Part shown: positions 25,233-33,835 of the stretch, one piece after another
Layout: each line of letters begins with the position of its first letter
Numbering within the stretch: position 1 is the stretch's first letter
Origin: Neisseria perflava
GTDB taxonomy: Bacteria > Pseudomonadota > Gammaproteobacteria > Burkholderiales > Neisseriaceae
DNA: 64,000 bases
NCBI RefSeq assembly: GCF_024170405.1
Contig: NZ_JALJYC010000006.1
Location: forward strand, 1-64,000
Direction: 5' to 3'
Made by a program: the position numbers and the translations under genes
Notes under the pieces: model-generated
Database searches by the model: none
Seen by the model: the letters and a program-made list of their open reading frames with translations, nothing else
Told to the model about the DNA's origin: nothing

Positions 25233-27016
25233 GGCACGCTCCTTGTGTCGTAATCGCGGTCGTTAACATCATTGACATCGCTGTCGGCTTTGGTTTCACG
25301 CATGTGCGCGGGCAAGACCATTTCGTCCAAACCCTTGCCGTTGCCGACCATCGGGAACACGTTTTGTTTTTTATCGGTAATGAAATCAATGAATACCAAG
25401 CGGCCTTCGCGGTTGTGTTTCAAAGCCTCGCGCAACGCGCCTTCCACTTCAGACGGCTTGGTAACGCGCATGCCCACATGACCGTAGGCCTCCGCCAGTT
25501 TGACAAAGTCCGGCAAGGAATCAAAATAAGTTTCCGATTCGCGGTTACCGTAATACAGCTCCTGCCATTGGCGCACCATGCCCAAGTAGCCGTTATTCAA
25601 GGTCACAACCGTTACCGGAATATGGTATTGGAAACAGGTGGACAGTTCTTGGATGTTCATCTGAATCGAACCTTCGCCGGTGATACAGAAAACATCTTGC
25701 TCGGGCGCAGCCAGTTTCGCGCCCATCGCATACGGCAAGCCGACACCCATTGTACCCAAACCGCCGGAATTCAACCATTGGCGCGGGCGTTCAAACGGGT
25801 AATATTGCGCGGTAAACATCTGGTGTTGGCCGACATCGGAAGTGATGATGGCGGAATTATTGGTTACCTCGGCCAGTTTTTGCACCACAAACTGCGGTTT
25901 AATCACATCTTCGCTACTGTTGTCAAACCACAAGCAGTCGCGGCTGCGCCATGCGTCGATGGTTTTCCACCATTTGTCCAAAGATTCGCGGTTCGGCACG
26001 CTGTCTTGTTTTTCGCACAAGGCAATCATTTCCGACAACACGTTTTTCACGTCGCCGACAATCGGTACATCCACACGCACGCGCTTGGCAATGCTGGACG
26101 GATCCACATCGACATGAATGATTTTTTTCGGTTTTTCCAAGAATTTGGACGGTACGGACACCACGCGGTCGTCAAAGCGCGCCCCCACAGCCAGCACCAC
26201 ATCGGCATTTTGCATGGCTACGTTGGCTTCGTAAGTACCGTGCATGCCCAGCATACCTAAATATTGCTTGTCGCCGGACGGATACGCACCCAAGCCCATC
26301 AGCGTACCGGTACACGGTGCGCCGGTCAGACGGACGAAATCAATCAGCGCTTGGGAGGCATTACCCAAGACGATACCGCCGCCGAAATACACAATCGGGC
26401 GCTTGGCAGAAGCAAACATCTGTACCGCTTTTTTAATCTGCCCGGTGTGGCCTTGCACCACCGGCTGGTATGAGCGGATGAAAATATCTTCCTGCGGATA
26501 GCTGAATTTCGCCATCGCTTGGGTTACATCTTTCGGGATGTCCACCACCACCGGACCCGGACGGCCGCTGGCTGCGATTTGGAAGGCTTTTTTCAAGGTA
26601 TTGGCCAGCTCGTTGACATCGGTAACCAAGAAATTGTGTTTCACACACGGACGGGAAATACCCACCGTATCGACTTCTTGGAATGCATCCGTACCGATGG
26701 ACGGCTTCGCTACCTGACCGCTAATCACCACCAGCGGAATCGAGTCGGAATAAGCCGTGGCAATACCGGTCAGCGCATTGGTCGCGCCCGGGCCGGAAGT
26801 TACCAAAGCCACGCCGACTTTACCGCTGGTACGCGCGTAGGCATCGGCCGCATGAACGGCAGCCTGCTCGTGGCGGGTCAGGATATGCTTGAATTTATTG
26901 AGCTGAAAAATGGCGTCGTAGATTTCGAGAACCGCGCCGCCCGGATAGCCGAAAACGTATTCAACGCCTTCAGCCTTGAGACTTTGCACAACGATTTGTG
27001 CGCCTGATAATTGCAT
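25229..27016 (-). CDS. ilvB: Acetolactate synthase large subunit
   Basis: The catalytic subunit (ThDP, FAD, Mg2+) condenses pyruvate with pyruvate or 2-oxobutyrate. The 595-aa protein has VEYVFGYPGGAVLEIYDA with the ThDP glutamate in LTRHEQAAVHAADAYAR, the FAD region, and the ThDP-binding EGSIQMNIQELST with NNGYLGMVRQWQ. The name ilvI would also fit. The start at 27016 is ATGCAATTATCAG with AGAGGTTGTT before it; an upstream in-frame start at 27046 is not supported. Confidence 0.96.
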   Translation of the reverse strand: MQLSGAQIVVQSLKAEGVEYVFGYPGGAVLEIYDAIFQLNKFKHILTRHEQAAVHAADAYARTSGKVGVALVTSGPGATNALTGIATAYSDSIPLVVISGQVAKPSIGTDAFQEVDTVGISRPCVKHNFLVTDVNELANTLKKAFQIAASGRPGPVVVDIPKDVTQAMAKFSYPQEDIFIRSYQPVVQGHTGQIKKAVQMFASAKRPIVYFGGGIVLGNASQALIDFVRLTGAPCTGTLMGLGAYPSGDKQYLGMLGMHGTYEANVAMQNADVVLAVGARFDDRVVSVPSKFLEKPKKIIHVDVDPSSIAKRVRVDVPIVGDVKNVLSEMIALCEKQDSVPNRESLDKWWKTIDAWRSRDCLWFDNSSEDVIKPQFVVQKLAEVTNNSAIITSDVGQHQMFTAQYYPFERPRQWLNSGGLGTMGVGLPYAMGAKLAAPEQDVFCITGEGSIQMNIQELSTCFQYHIPVTVVTLNNGYLGMVRQWQELYYGNRESETYFDSLPDFVKLAEAYGHVGMRVTKPSEVEGALREALKHNREGRLVFIDFITDKKQNVFPMVGNGKGLDEMVLPAHMRETKADSDVNDVNDRDYDTRSVP

Positions 27017-27465
27017 AACAACCTCTTTTTTACGGCGTCGAACCAAGAGGGGCAGCCGGCCTTACCACAGCACCTGTAATGCAAGTCCGCCAAGCAACGG
27101 TTTAAGGTACGCGCTTTGGGGGAACACGGTAACAGCCCAACAACCCGAGCAGTTGGAACAAGGCTCAGAGTTTATGGAAATGAAGAGTTCCCACAATAAC
27201 GCAAACTGCCTTTTCAAGCAAGACAAAAACTTTCATCTTTTAACATTATCTTGAAGAAATAATCCTACCCGTTGATTTCCATCAAATAAATCTTAACTGC
27301 ATTCAACTGTCGGCACAAATAATGCGCCCCTTCTGCAACAGGCCGTCATGGGCAAGTTTGCCCCGTATCCAGACAAAAGGCCGTCTGAAGTCATGCGGCA
27401 ACATACTTTCAGACGGCCTTTCTCAATGCCGGCGTACAAACAGACATAAACAAGAGATGATAATG
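27017..27465. other. ilvB leader and gene-free region
   Basis: About 490 bases lie between ilvB and tRNA-Leu without a gene. A plausible but weak minus-strand promoter, TTGCTT-17-TATTGT, lies near 27195-27223, giving a leader of about 175 bases. I see no leader peptide rich in Leu, Val or Ile and no attenuator hairpin. An inverted DUS pair lies at about 27378-27420. Confidence 0.45.
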
Positions 27466-27500
27466 AAAAAAACTGCTTGAATCATCAAGCAGCTTTTTAA
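27466..27500 (-). terminator. Terminator after tRNA-Leu
   Basis: CTGCTTGA (27473-27480), loop ATCA and TCAAGCAG (27485-27492) form the stem; on the minus strand it is followed by TTTTTTT. Confidence 0.88.
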
Positions 27501-27504
27501 AATT

Positions 27505-27589
27505 TGGTGCCCAGGGTCGGACTCGAACCGACACACCTTGCGGCGGGGGATTTTGAGTCCCCTGCGTCTACCAATTTCGCCACCTGGGC
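27505..27589 (-). tRNA. tRNA-Leu (anticodon CAA)
   Basis: An 85-base class II tRNA with encoded CCA. The acceptor stem is GCCCAGG with CCTGGGC, discriminator A. The D-arm is TGGCGAAATTGGTAGACGC, the anticodon loop CTCAAAA gives CAA, a long variable arm (CCGCCGCAAGGTG region) follows, and the T-loop is GGTTCGAGTCC. Confidence 0.96.
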
Positions 27590-27605
27590 AGGTGAAGAAG
27601 TCGCC

Positions 27606-27633
27606 ATTATAGCCGTTTTCCGAATTTTGTAAA
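27606..27633 (-). promoter_or_regulatory. Promoter of tRNA-Leu
   Basis: On the minus strand, -35 TTTACA (27633-27628) and a perfect -10 TATAAT (27611-27606) are separated by 16 bases, giving a start about 10 bases before the tRNA. Confidence 0.88.
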
Positions 27634-27855
27634 GCCTTTTTGCCTGTCTATCTGTATTTTTATTTCAGCCTTTTGATTCTTCAAAAAATTATCTGGCGAT
27701 TTCCAGCCACCACCTGCGTATTATCCGCACCCACGGCTGCGACATATCAAATTTTGGCGGTTTGGCGTGAAAAACTACTACATTTCAGACGGCAAAAGCG
27801 TTAAGATAGACACATTCTGTTTTACATACCGACACCATTCATCACGGAGCCGTTT

Positions 27856-28521
27856 ATGCGCACAGCCATTCCTACTTTCCTGCTTGCCGCCACCACGCTG
27901 GCCGTGTTAAGCGCCTGCCAGCCCAAGACCGATACTGCGGCAGACAAAACAGCGGCCTCCGCGCCAACGGCGCAAACGTCGTCTGCCGCACAAACCACCG
28001 CCCCGCTCAACGGCACGGATATGCGTAAAGAAGACATCGGCGGCGATTTCACGCTGACCGACGGCGATGGTAAAGCGTTCAAATTAAGCGATTTGAAAGG
28101 TAAAGTGGTGGTTTTGTCGTTCGGCTACACCCACTGCCCCGACGTCTGCCCTACCGAGTTGCTCACGTATAGCGATGTGCTCAAACAGCTGGGCGATCAG
28201 GCCAAGGATGTCAAAGTAGTGTTTGTCAGCGTCGATTCCGAGCGCGATACGCCGGACGTTATCGGCAAATACGCCAAACAGTTCAACCCCGATTTTATCG
28301 GTCTGACCGCTACCGAGGGTCAGGATTTGTCTGTAATCAAACAGCAATACCGCGTGGTATCTGCCAAAGTCGGCCAAAAAGAAGATGCGGAAAATTATTT
28401 GGTCGATCACTCTTCCGGCGCCTATCTGATTGACAAAAACGGCGAAGTGGCTATTTTCTCGCCCTACGGCAGCAATCCGGACACCATCGCCGCCGATATT
28501 AAAACCCTGTTGCAGCCCTAA
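27856..28521 (+). CDS. SCO1/SenC family copper chaperone lipoprotein
   Basis: A 221-aa exported thioredoxin-fold protein that binds copper, usually for the CuA site of heme-copper oxidases and possibly for other copper enzymes. The signal MRTAIPTFLLAATTLAVLSAC ends in lipobox LSAC (Cys21), and a Thr/Ala-rich linker follows. The copper ligands are Cys94 and Cys98 in YTHCPDVCPT and His185 in YLVDHSSGAYL. The ATG at 27856 follows CGGAGCCGTTT. Monocistronic; because NosZ also has CuA, a role there is conceivable but not shown. Confidence 0.92.
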   Translation: MRTAIPTFLLAATTLAVLSACQPKTDTAADKTAASAPTAQTSSAAQTTAPLNGTDMRKEDIGGDFTLTDGDGKAFKLSDLKGKVVVLSFGYTHCPDVCPTELLTYSDVLKQLGDQAKDVKVVFVSVDSERDTPDVIGKYAKQFNPDFIGLTATEGQDLSVIKQQYRVVSAKVGQKEDAENYLVDHSSGAYLIDKNGEVAIFSPYGSNPDTIAADIKTLLQP

Positions 28522-28532
28522 TCCTCATGCTG

Positions 28533-28563
28533 TCTGAAAACCCTGCGGATTTTCAGACGGCCT
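28533..28563 (+). terminator. DUS-pair terminator after the SCO1 gene
   Basis: TGTCTGAAAACC (a decayed DUS) pairs with GGATTTTCAGACGGCC about 10 bases past the stop codon; the T-run is weak. Confidence 0.6.
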
Positions 28564-28615
28564 TTGCACTTTACAAAATCATCTATTTTTTCCCATCAAC
28601 GGAACAACACGAAAA

Positions 28616-29269
28616 ATGACCGACACCGCACTCACCATCGCCCTCTCCAAAGGCCGCATTTTTGAAGAAACCCTGCCGCTTTTGGCCGCAGCAGGCATTG
28701 TCCCGGCCGAAGATCCGGAAAAATCGCGCAAGCTGATTATCGACACCAACCATGCCAATATCCGTTTGGTGATTGTGCGCGCCACGGATGTGCCCACTTA
28801 TGTACAATACGGCGCGGCCGATTTCGGCATTGCGGGCAAAGACGTGTTAATCGAGCACGGCGGCGACGGCCTGTATCAGCCCTTAGATTTGCAAATCGCC
28901 AAATGCCGCATGATGGTCGCCGTGCGCAAAGGTTTTGACTACGCCGCCGCTTCCCAGCCCGGCAGCCGCCTGCGCATTGCCACCAAATACCCGGGCATTG
29001 CCGCCGAACACTTTGCCGCCAAAGGCGTACACGTTGATTTGATCAAGCTCTACGGCTCGATGGAACTCGCGCCGCTGGTCGGCCTGTCCGACGCCATCGT
29101 CGATTTGGTGTCCACCGGCAACACGCTCAAAGCCAATAATTTGGAAGCGGTGGAACACATCATCGACATTTCCAGCCGCCTCGTGGTCAACAAAGCCGCG
29201 CTGAAAACCAAGCATACGCTGATTGAGCCGATTATTCAGGCGTTTGCCGGTGTGGTGCAGGCGGAATAA
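28616..29269 (+). CDS. hisG: ATP phosphoribosyltransferase, short form
   Basis: HisG starts histidine synthesis by joining ATP and PRPP. The 217-aa length is that of the short form (HisGS), which lacks the C-terminal regulatory domain and normally works with HisZ. It begins MTDTALTIALSKGRIFEETL, has ADFGIAGKDVLIEHG and IATKYPGIAAEHFAAKG, and the PRPP-binding DAIVDLVSTGNTLKANNL. No hisZ is in the window. hisD follows after a 132-base gap with a DUS pair. Confidence 0.95.
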   Translation: MTDTALTIALSKGRIFEETLPLLAAAGIVPAEDPEKSRKLIIDTNHANIRLVIVRATDVPTYVQYGAADFGIAGKDVLIEHGGDGLYQPLDLQIAKCRMMVAVRKGFDYAAASQPGSRLRIATKYPGIAAEHFAAKGVHVDLIKLYGSMELAPLVGLSDAIVDLVSTGNTLKANNLEAVEHIIDISSRLVVNKAALKTKHTLIEPIIQAFAGVVQAE

Positions 29270-29300
29270 TCCGTTTGTATTGACCGCATAAGCAAACCTT

Positions 29301-29343
29301 TCAGACGGCCTAAATGGTTTTTTCCGACGAGGCCGTCTGAAAC
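29301..29343. repeat. Inverted DUS pair between hisG and hisD
   Basis: TTTCAGACGGCCT and AGGCCGTCTGAAA face each other with a loop of about 18 bases. Confidence 0.6.
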
Positions 29344-29401
29344 ATCAAGATTTCCGTTTTCGATATTTTCTTTATTAAACAAGCAATCAAGGCGTAAACC
29401 C

Positions 29402-30694
29402 ATGAAATACCTCAACACCCAATCCCCTGATTTTCAAGACGAACTCAAAGCGCTGCTGGCCTTTGAAACCGCGCAAGACCCGAAAGTCGATCAGATTGTC
29501 GCCGACATCTGCGCCGATGTGCAAAAACGCGGCGACGCGGCCTTAATCGAATACACCAACAAATTCGACGGTACTTCCGCGCAAACCATCACCGATTTGG
29601 TTTTGAGCCAAGACGATTTGAAAGCTGCGTTCGAGCGCCTGCCCGCCGATGTGCAGGCCGCGTTGAAAACCTCGGCCGAGCGCGTGGAAAGCTATCACCA
29701 GCGCCAAAAATTGGAATCTTGGACGTACGAAGACGAAGACGGCACGCTGCTCGGTCAGCAGATTACCGCACTCGACCGTGTGGGCATTTATGTCCCCGGC
29801 GGCAAAGCAGCCTACCCCAGCTCGGTGATTATGAACGCCATGCCCGCGCACGTGGCCGGCGTAAAAGAAATCATCATGGTCGTGCCGACCCCGAAAGGCG
29901 AGCGCAACGACATCGTGTTGGCGGCGGCGTATGTGGCCGGCGTGACCAAAGTCTTTACCGTCGGCGGGGCGCAAGCCGTGGCTGCGCTGGCCTATGGTAC
30001 GGAAACCGTGCCGCAGGTGGATAAAATCACCGGCCCGGGCAATGCGTTTGTGGCCGCCGCCAAACGCCGCGTGTTCGGCGTGGTCGGTATCGACATGGTG
30101 GCAGGGCCGTCTGAAATTTTGGTAATTGCCGACGGCACGACCCCTGCCGAATGGGTGGCGATGGACTTGTTCAGCCAAGCCGAACACGACGAAATCGCCC
30201 AAGCCATCCTGATTGCCACTTCGCAAGCGTACCTTGACGAAGTCAAAGCCGCGCAGGAAAAACTGATTGAAGAAATGCCGCGCCGCGACATTATCGAAGC
30301 CTCTTTGGGCAACCGTGGCGCGTTTATCTTAGCCAAAGACTTGGACGAAGCCTGCGAAATCGGCAACTATATTTCGCCGGAACACTTGGAATTGTCGGTT
30401 GAAAACCCGCAGGAATGGGCGAAAAAAATCCGCCACGCCGGTGCGATTTTCATGGGCAAATACACCAGCGAAAGCCTCGGCGACTACTGCGCCGGCCCCA
30501 ACCACGTATTGCCGACCAGCCGCACCGCCCGCTTCTCATCGCCCTTGGGCACGTACGACTTCCAAAAACGCTCCAGCCTGATTCAGGTATCCGAAGCAGG
30601 CGCGCAAAAACTGGGCAAAATCGCCAGCACGCTGGCGCACGGCGAAATGCTTACCGCCCACGCGCGCGCGGCGGAATTCCGTTTGAAAGACTAA
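29402..30694 (+). CDS. hisD: Histidinol dehydrogenase
   Basis: HisD carries out the last two oxidations to histidine using NAD+ and Zn2+. The 430-aa protein shows VGIYVPGGKAAYPSSVIMNA, the signature region VDKITGPGNAFVAAAKR, VAGPSEILVIAD and the zinc-binding LFSQAEHDE, with EHLEL and the C-terminal CAGPNHVLPT. The DUS near 30105-30116 is inside the gene and encodes part of GPSEI. The ATG at 29402 follows AAGGCGTAAACCC. Confidence 0.97.
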   Translation: MKYLNTQSPDFQDELKALLAFETAQDPKVDQIVADICADVQKRGDAALIEYTNKFDGTSAQTITDLVLSQDDLKAAFERLPADVQAALKTSAERVESYHQRQKLESWTYEDEDGTLLGQQITALDRVGIYVPGGKAAYPSSVIMNAMPAHVAGVKEIIMVVPTPKGERNDIVLAAAYVAGVTKVFTVGGAQAVAALAYGTETVPQVDKITGPGNAFVAAAKRRVFGVVGIDMVAGPSEILVIADGTTPAEWVAMDLFSQAEHDEIAQAILIATSQAYLDEVKAAQEKLIEEMPRRDIIEASLGNRGAFILAKDLDEACEIGNYISPEHLELSVENPQEWAKKIRHAGAIFMGKYTSESLGDYCAGPNHVLPTSRTARFSSPLGTYDFQKRSSLIQVSEAGAQKLGKIASTLAHGEMLTAHARAAEFRLKD

Positions 30695-30713
30695 GCCCAT
30701 ACCGCAGCTAAGC

Positions 30714-30755
30714 AAAGGCCGTCTGAAAATTTTAAGATTTTCAGACGGCCTTTTT
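30714..30755. terminator. DUS-pair terminator between hisD and the aldo/keto reductase
   Basis: AAAGGCCGTCTGAAAAT and its complement with a short loop, then TTTTT; placed between convergent genes. Confidence 0.85.
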
Positions 30756-30777
30756 CATCTTAATGAAGTTAAGCCTT

Positions 30778-31620
30778 TCATTCCACATCCAGCGGCACGC
30801 GCCGTGGCGGTTTGGGGAAAGCCTTATCCAGCGCGGCATACTGTTCTGCCGACAAGCTGATGTCCAAGCAATCCACCAATTCTTTCATATGCGCCGGATT
30901 ACCGGTGCGCGGAATGGATACCATATTCTCTTGCGCCAACGTGAAACACAGCAATACCTGATACACGCTGATGCCCAGTTCGGCCGCTACTTGTTTGACG
31001 GCAGGCGCGTTCAGCAGATTGCGTTGCAGCGAACCGGCCTGCGCCAGCGGGCAATAGGCAATGGTCGGCACGCCGCGCGCGTCCTGCCACGGTTTCAATA
31101 CCACTTCAATCCCGCGCGAACCGAGATGATAGAGCACCTGATTGGTTTGGCAGTTTGCGCCATTGGGAATGTCCCACAATTCCTCCATGTCCTCCAAATC
31201 GAAATTGGACACACCCCATGCTTTGATTTTGCCCTTCTCGCGCATGGTTTCCAGAATATCAACAGTCTCTTCCAGCGGCGTTGCGCCGCGCCAATGGTAG
31301 AGGTACATATCCAAATAATCGGTTTGCAAGGCTTTAAGCGAAGCGTCCAAGCTGCGCTCCAGGTTGCGGCGGTTGGCGTTGCTCGGCAGCACTTTGGAAA
31401 TCAGAAACAGATTTTCCCGCGCAAACGGGCGCATGGCCTCGCCGACCAAACTTTCCGAACGCCCGCCGCCATACATCTCGGCCGTGTCGATAATGGACAC
31501 GCCGTGTTCCAAGCCGTAGTGCAAGGCGGCGATTTCAGAAGCGCGTTCAGACGGCCTTTCGCCCAAAAACCACGTGCCCATGCCTAATTTACCGTGTTGC
31601 AGCATTGTGTTTGCAGTCAT
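30778..31620 (-). CDS. Aldo/keto reductase
   Basis: A 280-aa NADPH-dependent TIM-barrel oxidoreductase. The catalytic tetrad is visible: Asp and Tyr in SIIDTAEMYGGG, Lys in FLISKVLPSN and His in MYLYHWRGATP. The family blocks WGVSNFDLEDMEEL and the late SIPRTGNPAHMKE (cofactor phosphate) are present. The substrate is unknown. The ATG at 31620 is preceded by CGGAGCAAGAA. One DUS lies within the gene near 31548-31558. Confidence 0.93.
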   Translation of the reverse strand: MTANTMLQHGKLGMGTWFLGERPSERASEIAALHYGLEHGVSIIDTAEMYGGGRSESLVGEAMRPFARENLFLISKVLPSNANRRNLERSLDASLKALQTDYLDMYLYHWRGATPLEETVDILETMREKGKIKAWGVSNFDLEDMEELWDIPNGANCQTNQVLYHLGSRGIEVVLKPWQDARGVPTIAYCPLAQAGSLQRNLLNAPAVKQVAAELGISVYQVLLCFTLAQENMVSIPRTGNPAHMKELVDCLDISLSAEQYAALDKAFPKPPRRVPLDVE

Positions 31621-31703
31621 TTCTTGCTCCGCATAAAGTTAAGCTCCGTTGCTTATTGTATGCCTTTATGAAAACGAAAGAATTGATTTAAAGCCAATCG
31701 CGC

Positions 31704-31880
31704 TTATTTGAGCAAACCGTAAATATAGGCCCCTGCAATAAGCCCAACGAATACCAGAGCCCACCACATCATCCTTTTCCGGCTTGGCCGCCCCTGCGCA
31801 ACCCGCCCGCTGCGCACCAGCAACACTGCGCCGACGATAACAACCGCGCCGACAGCCATCACACCGTCCATCATATTCAT
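31704..31880 (-). CDS. Small membrane protein of 58 residues
   Basis: From the ATG whose complement is at 31878-31880, preceded by GGTAAAGG, a 58-residue protein is encoded: MNMMDGVMAVGAVVIVGAVLL forms the first membrane helix, a basic loop (RSGRVAQGRPSRKR) follows, then a second helix (MMWWALVFVGLIAGAYIYG). The two-helix hairpin with a positive loop fits an inner-membrane protein. No family is recognised. An inverted DUS pair is immediately upstream. Confidence 0.65.
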   Translation of the reverse strand: MNMMDGVMAVGAVVIVGAVLLVRSGRVAQGRPSRKRMMWWALVFVGLIAGAYIYGLLK

Positions 31881-31889
31881 CCTTTACCC

Positions 31890-31920
31890 AAGGCCGTCTG
31901 AAACGGTTTTCAGACGGCCT
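31890..31920. repeat. Inverted DUS pair upstream of the 58-aa gene
   Basis: AAGGCCGTCTGAAAC and GTTTTCAGACGGCCT are almost contiguous and form a tight hairpin. Confidence 0.75.
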
Positions 31921-32016
31921 GAATTGCGTTTTAAAAGAATATAATACCTGAAAATCCGCTATGATTTTCCCCGTTTCACGCTATAATCCGATTTTTCATT
32001 TCTTCCAATCTGTGCC

Positions 32017-32853
32017 ATGTCCCACGTTCTCGTTTTGCAACACCCCGCCCTTCCGTCCTGCGACCTTTCCGCCCTGGCCGCGCTCAAGCTGCCTACGCCG
32101 ACGGCCAACGGCCACAGCCTGCGTTTCCCGGTGACGGCGGATTTTGAATTATCCGCTACCGCCCAAGCCGAATTGATGCGGCAGGAAATCGACTTTGCCG
32201 TATTGCCGGATATGGCGTTTAGCGATTTGGGGCTGATTGTCAGCGACATGGATTCCACGCTGATTACCATCGAATGCGTGGACGAAATCGCGGCGGGAGT
32301 CGGTTTGAAAGAGCAAGTGGCGCAAATTACCGAGCAGTCCATGCGCGGCGAATTGGATTTTGAACAGTCGCTGCGCCAGCGCGTGGCTTTGCTGGCGGGG
32401 CTGGATGAAGCCGTGTTGCAAGAAGTGTATGACGATGTTTTGCAGCTTTCGCCCGGTGCGGAATTTTTGTTGGACGAATGCCAAAAATACGGCGTGCACT
32501 TTATGCTAATCTCCAGCGGCTTTACGTTCTTTACCGAACGCCTGCAACAGCGCTTGGGCTTTGAATACCAATACGCCAATATTTTGGAAATTGAAAACGG
32601 CAAACTGACAGGCCGTCTGAATGGGCGCATTATCGACGCGCAGGCCAAAGCCGATTTGCTGGTGCAATACCGCGAAAAGCTGAGCTTGCAGCCGCAACAG
32701 GTCTTGGCGATGGGCGACGGCGCCAACGACATCCCGATGATACGCACCGCCGGCGTGGGCGTGGCCTACCGCGCCAAACCGAAAACGCAGGCCGAAGCCG
32801 ACGCCTGCATTAATTTCGGCACGCTGGCGCAGGTACGCGGCTGGTTCCGCTAA
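32017..32853 (+). CDS. serB: Phosphoserine phosphatase
   Basis: SerB hydrolyses phosphoserine to serine. The 278-aa HAD-family enzyme has the nucleophile motif IVSDMDSTLITIECVDEIA (Asp77, Asp79), motif II in MLISSGFTFFTERL, the conserved Lys region and motif III in VLAMGDGANDIPMI. The N-terminal 70 residues form a short ACT-like domain. A DUS (near 32611-32621) lies inside and encodes part of GRLNG. The ATG at 32017 has no strong ribosome site. Confidence 0.95.
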   Translation: MSHVLVLQHPALPSCDLSALAALKLPTPTANGHSLRFPVTADFELSATAQAELMRQEIDFAVLPDMAFSDLGLIVSDMDSTLITIECVDEIAAGVGLKEQVAQITEQSMRGELDFEQSLRQRVALLAGLDEAVLQEVYDDVLQLSPGAEFLLDECQKYGVHFMLISSGFTFFTERLQQRLGFEYQYANILEIENGKLTGRLNGRIIDAQAKADLLVQYREKLSLQPQQVLAMGDGANDIPMIRTAGVGVAYRAKPKTQAEADACINFGTLAQVRGWFR

Positions 32854-32957
32854 TCTATTTTGCCGACAAAACAGCGTCAATCGCCTCCAAAAGCTTGGCG
32901 CAACTTAACATCCAAGCAGTTTATAATGACCGCCCCACAGCGAGAAAAGGAACTGTC

Positions 32958-33778
32958 ATGACCTTGAAACAATCCGCACTTTGGCTGCTTATCGGCTGCC
33001 TGAGCATTTCCGCCGCCCACGCCGTACCCGCCGAAGACGAGCAGCAACTGCGCACCTTGCTGGATCATTATATCGGCCGTCTGAAAAGCGGCAGCAGCTA
33101 TGTGGTCGGCCAGACCCTGCCGCCTGCCGTTATCAAGCAATCGGCCAAAAGTTTAGGCATGAGCAAAAGCGATACCCGCAACATGCTGGTGGATATTGAA
33201 TCCGGCGCCCTGAAAAACGCGCCGATTGAAGCTACGCTTACAGCTTTATCGGCGCAACCGAAGGTAAAAATACCCAACACGACTATGTCGTGATTCCGAC
33301 CACCAAAACCTATAAAATCAGCGGCCATATCGAAACCGTAAACGGCCACCTCGTCGCGCTGAAAGACAGCGGCAAATGGTATTTGATGGATGTGGAAAAC
33401 GCCGAAGATTTAAACACGCTCAAGCAAGCCTACCCTGCTTTAGGCAGCCTAAGCGTTGCACCAGCGCAAGTGAGCCGCAACAAAGCCGAAACATCGGCGC
33501 CCGCAGCCAAAGCCACCGATAAGACAGCAGCGGCAAAAACGGCAACAGCGGCAAGCACCAAACCCGCCCAATCCACCGCTGCTTCGGTCAAAACAACCCC
33601 GCCTGCCAGCAAAATGACACCACAACAAACGAGCAAACCCACTACGGTTAAAAGCAGCAAGCCGGTCGGCAGCAAAACCGTGACCATACAGAAAAAAGCG
33701 GTCAAAGAAACCGCCAAAGCCAAAACAGCCACCCAAACGGCCATTAAAAAAGCCGCTAAAACGGTAAAAAACAAATAA
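32958..33778 (+). pseudogene. Secreted Lys/Ala/Thr-rich protein, frameshifted
   Basis: The first part (ATG 32958, AAAAGGAACTGTC upstream) has a signal peptide LLIGCLSISAAHA and a region ending ALKNAPIEAT. The frame then shifts: in the original frame it stops at 33293, while the adjacent frame continues from about 33236 as AYSFIGATEGKNTQHDYVVI, then TYKISGHIETVNGHLVALKD and a tail rich in Ala, Lys and Thr (TQTAIKKAAKTVKNK) to 33778. A missing base between 33235 and 33236 would restore one open frame. No homopolymer is there, so phase variation is unlikely; decay or a sequence error are the options. Function unknown. Confidence 0.75.
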
Positions 33779-33783
33779 GTAGT

Positions 33784-33822
33784 AAAAATGCCGTCTGAAT
33801 GTATGTTCAGACGGCATTTTTT
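33784..33822 (+). terminator. Terminator made of AT-type DUS
   Basis: AAAATGCCGTCTGAA and its complement around a short loop, followed by TTTTTTA. These copies carry AT, not AG, before GCCGTCTGAA. Confidence 0.85.
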
Positions 33823-33835
33823 ATTCATTCAAACT

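Noticed and set aside
27017..27260. Attenuator or leader peptide for ilvB
   Set aside because: No run of Leu, Val or Ile codons and no terminator/antiterminator pair could be seen.
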